A program made the position numbers and the translations under genes. 7,150 bases of DNA from Deltaproteobacteria bacterium (lineage in GTDB: Bacteria > Desulfobacterota > DSM-4660 > Desulfatiglandales > Desulfatiglandaceae). Shown here one piece after another: positions 5,550 through 7,150 of the stretch. Below the pieces are notes generated by a model. It was not told where the DNA came from. It saw only the letters and a program-made list of their open reading frames with translations, and searched no databases. Location of the stretch: the NCBI GenBank assembly GCA_011051075.1, contig DREN01000460.1:1-7150 (forward strand). The letters run 5' to 3'. Position 1 is the stretch's first letter; each line of letters begins with the position of its first letter.

Positions 5550-7124
5550 ATGAGAACTCAGATTACCCTCTACGATACCACCCTGCGGGACGGAACCCAG
5601 GGTGAACAGGTCAACCTGTCGGCAGAAGACAAGCTCAGGATCGCAGGCAAGCTGAACGATTTCTGTATCCCGTACGTTGAGGGTGGATGGCCCGGCTCCA
5701 ATCCCAAAGACGCCAGGTTCTTTGAAATTGCCCATACCGCCGATCTTCAAAAAACCAGGCTGACGGCCTTTGGAAGTACCCGAAGGGCAGGCACTCTTCC
5801 CAGGGAAGACCGCAATGTAGATGCCCTCCTACGGAGCGGCGTATCCACGGTGACTGTCTTCGGCAAGAGCTGGAACCTTCACGCCACCGAGATCCTGGGG
5901 GTCTCCCTCAAAGAAAACCTGAACATGATCAGGGAAACCGTGGCCTATCTAAGGGGAGAGGGTCGAGAGGTGATCTATGACGCGGAACATTTCTTTGACG
6001 GCTTCCAGGCCGATCCCGCCTATGCCATGGAGACCCTGAGGGCGGCTGAAGAGGGTGGCGCCCATACCGTGGTCCTGTGCGACACGAACGGCGGAACCAT
6101 GCCCCGCAGGGTCGGAGAGGTGGTTGAGCGGGTCATGGGCACCCTGCAGGTTCCCATCGGCATGCATGCCCATAACGACTGCGGACTCGCCCTGGCCAAT
6201 TCCCTTGCGGCCGTGGAGTCAGGCGCCACCATGGTTCAGGGCACCATCAACGGTTATGGAGAGCGTTGCGGCAATGCGGACCTCATATCGGTGATCGGAA
6301 ATCTGCAAATGAAGATGGGTTATTTCTGCGTACCCGATGAAAAACTGAAGGCGCTCACCGAACTCTCCCGCTATGTGAGCGAGGTTGCCAACATCCCCCC
6401 CTTTAATCAGCGCCCCTTTGTGGGAAAGAGTGCCTTTGCCCACAAAGGGGGCGTCCACGTGAGCGCCATCCGGAAAAATCCCAGGGCCTACGAACATCTG
6501 AACCCTGAGCAGGTGGGCAACAGGCGGAGGGTCCTTGTGTCGGATATGTCAGGGAAGAGCAATATCGAGTACAAGGCCCGTGAGATGGAGATTAAGTTGG
6601 GGGGAAACGGCTATGACAGTCGGCGGATCGTGGGAGAGATCAAGAGGCTGGAGGATGAGGGCTACGAGTTTGACGTGGCCGAAGGGTCCCTGGAACTCCT
6701 CATAAAAAAGGTCACCGGCCAGTTCAAAGATCCCTTTACCCTTGAATCGTTCAGGGTTACCACTGAGAAGAACCGGTCCGGTCCCGGCACCTGCCAGGCT
6801 ACCATCAAGATCTCCGTGGGGGAAGAGGAGGAGATTACCGCGGCCGAGGGGGATGGACCTGTGAACGCCCTGGACAATGCCCTCAGAAAGGCCTTGACCA
6901 AGTTCTTCCCCCAGATCGGGGAGATGGGCCTGGTGGACTTCAAGGTGCGTGTGATCGATGGTCGGGGCGGAACCGCCTCCAAGGTAAGGGTCCAGATCGA
7001 TTCCCGGGATCCACGGGAGATCTGGTCCACCATCGGTGTTTCGGAAAATATTATCGAGGCAAGCTGGGAAGCTCTTGTTGACAGCATAGAATACAAGCTC
7101 TGGAAAGATACTAAGGACTTGTAA
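5550..7124 (+). CDS. cimA: (R)-citramalate synthase
   Basis: The 524-residue enzyme condenses pyruvate with acetyl-CoA to (R)-citramalate, the first step of the threonine-independent route to 2-oxobutyrate and isoleucine. It belongs to the alpha-isopropylmalate/homocitrate synthase family. The catalytic TIM barrel (about residues 1-275) opens with YDTTLRDGTQGEQVNLS (catalytic Arg13 and Asp14). It carries the metal-binding HAHNDCGLALAN (His206, His208) and NGYGERCGNAD (237-242 core). HKGGVHVSAI (His298) follows in the linker. Residues about 398-518 form the LeuA-type regulatory domain where the end product usually binds. The motifs YVEGGWPGSNPKD and LSAEDKLRIAGKL and the overall length fit the long CimA type (as in Geobacter and Leptospira) rather than 2-isopropylmalate synthase. 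GGGAG (5536-5540) lies 9 nt before the ATG. Expression is probably set by the upstream attenuator, with feedback inhibition through the C-terminal domain. The frame is complete. Confidence 0.94.
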   Translation: MRTQITLYDTTLRDGTQGEQVNLSAEDKLRIAGKLNDFCIPYVEGGWPGSNPKDARFFEIAHTADLQKTRLTAFGSTRRAGTLPREDRNVDALLRSGVSTVTVFGKSWNLHATEILGVSLKENLNMIRETVAYLRGEGREVIYDAEHFFDGFQADPAYAMETLRAAEEGGAHTVVLCDTNGGTMPRRVGEVVERVMGTLQVPIGMHAHNDCGLALANSLAAVESGATMVQGTINGYGERCGNADLISVIGNLQMKMGYFCVPDEKLKALTELSRYVSEVANIPPFNQRPFVGKSAFAHKGGVHVSAIRKNPRAYEHLNPEQVGNRRRVLVSDMSGKSNIEYKAREMEIKLGGNGYDSRRIVGEIKRLEDEGYEFDVAEGSLELLIKKVTGQFKDPFTLESFRVTTEKNRSGPGTCQATIKISVGEEEEITAAEGDGPVNALDNALRKALTKFFPQIGEMGLVDFKVRVIDGRGGTASKVRVQIDSRDPREIWSTIGVSENIIEASWEALVDSIEYKLWKDTKDL

Positions 7125-7150
7125 ACAAATTAGGTCTTATTTTAGTCTCA

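Noticed and set aside
5550..7124. Annotation as 2-isopropylmalate synthase (leuA) or homocitrate synthase
   Set aside because: The N-terminal YVEGGWPGSNPKD region and overall length fit the long CimA type. LeuA normally has a different motif in this region (an EAGFP-type sequence).

Overview
The window looks like a piece of a Gram-negative, probably anaerobic bacterial chromosome. Desulfobacterota (former deltaproteobacteria) is my best guess. The reasons are the mix of families: a split PEP-synthase N-domain protein, a stand-alone receiver with a Trp-rich tail, a DUF89 protein, a long-form iPGM, an OprO/P-like porin and a CimA-type citramalate synthase. This placement is inference from memory of such genomes, not a search result. 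All recognised genes are on the + strand.

Layout. (1) Positions 1-2549 hold three closely spaced genes that look like one operon: a 5'-truncated PEP/pyruvate-binding (PPDK N-terminal) protein that stops before any phosphohistidine domain, a single-domain response regulator, and a DUF89 metal-dependent phosphatase-like protein. (2) Positions 2550-2992 are non-coding. They contain an imperfect inverted repeat of CGCAAAG-type units and a candidate promoter for the next gene. (3) Positions 2993-4618 encode a complete cofactor-independent phosphoglycerate mutase (gpmI) with all metal ligands and the catalytic serine. (4) Positions 4702-5145 encode a very short porin-like protein. It has a signal peptide, one N-terminal porin strand and the last porin strands, as if about 300 central residues had been removed in frame. 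(5) Positions 5279-5523 form a structured leader in front of citramalate synthase (cimA, 5550-7124).

The leader is the most interesting element. A consensus-like promoter (TTGACA-17 nt-TAAAAT) is followed by a 38-codon reading frame in which half the codons are Ile, Val or Leu. This includes an Ile-Ile-Val-Ile-Ile block and six Leu codons in a row. Next comes a near-perfect 16-bp terminator hairpin with nine T residues, ending 26 nt before the cimA start codon. Three mutually exclusive pairings can be drawn by hand: a protector 1:2, an antiterminator 2:3 and a terminator 3:4. Segment 1 lies on the Ile/Val codons, and the peptide's stop codon directly follows segment 2. This is the geometry of a ribosome-mediated transcription attenuator. 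It makes biological sense because CimA commits pyruvate and acetyl-CoA to isoleucine synthesis.

Metabolically, iPGM (lower glycolysis/gluconeogenesis), the PEP-synthase-like domain (pyruvate/PEP) and CimA (pyruvate to isoleucine) all touch the PEP/pyruvate node. They are in separate transcription units, so a functional link is only suggestive.
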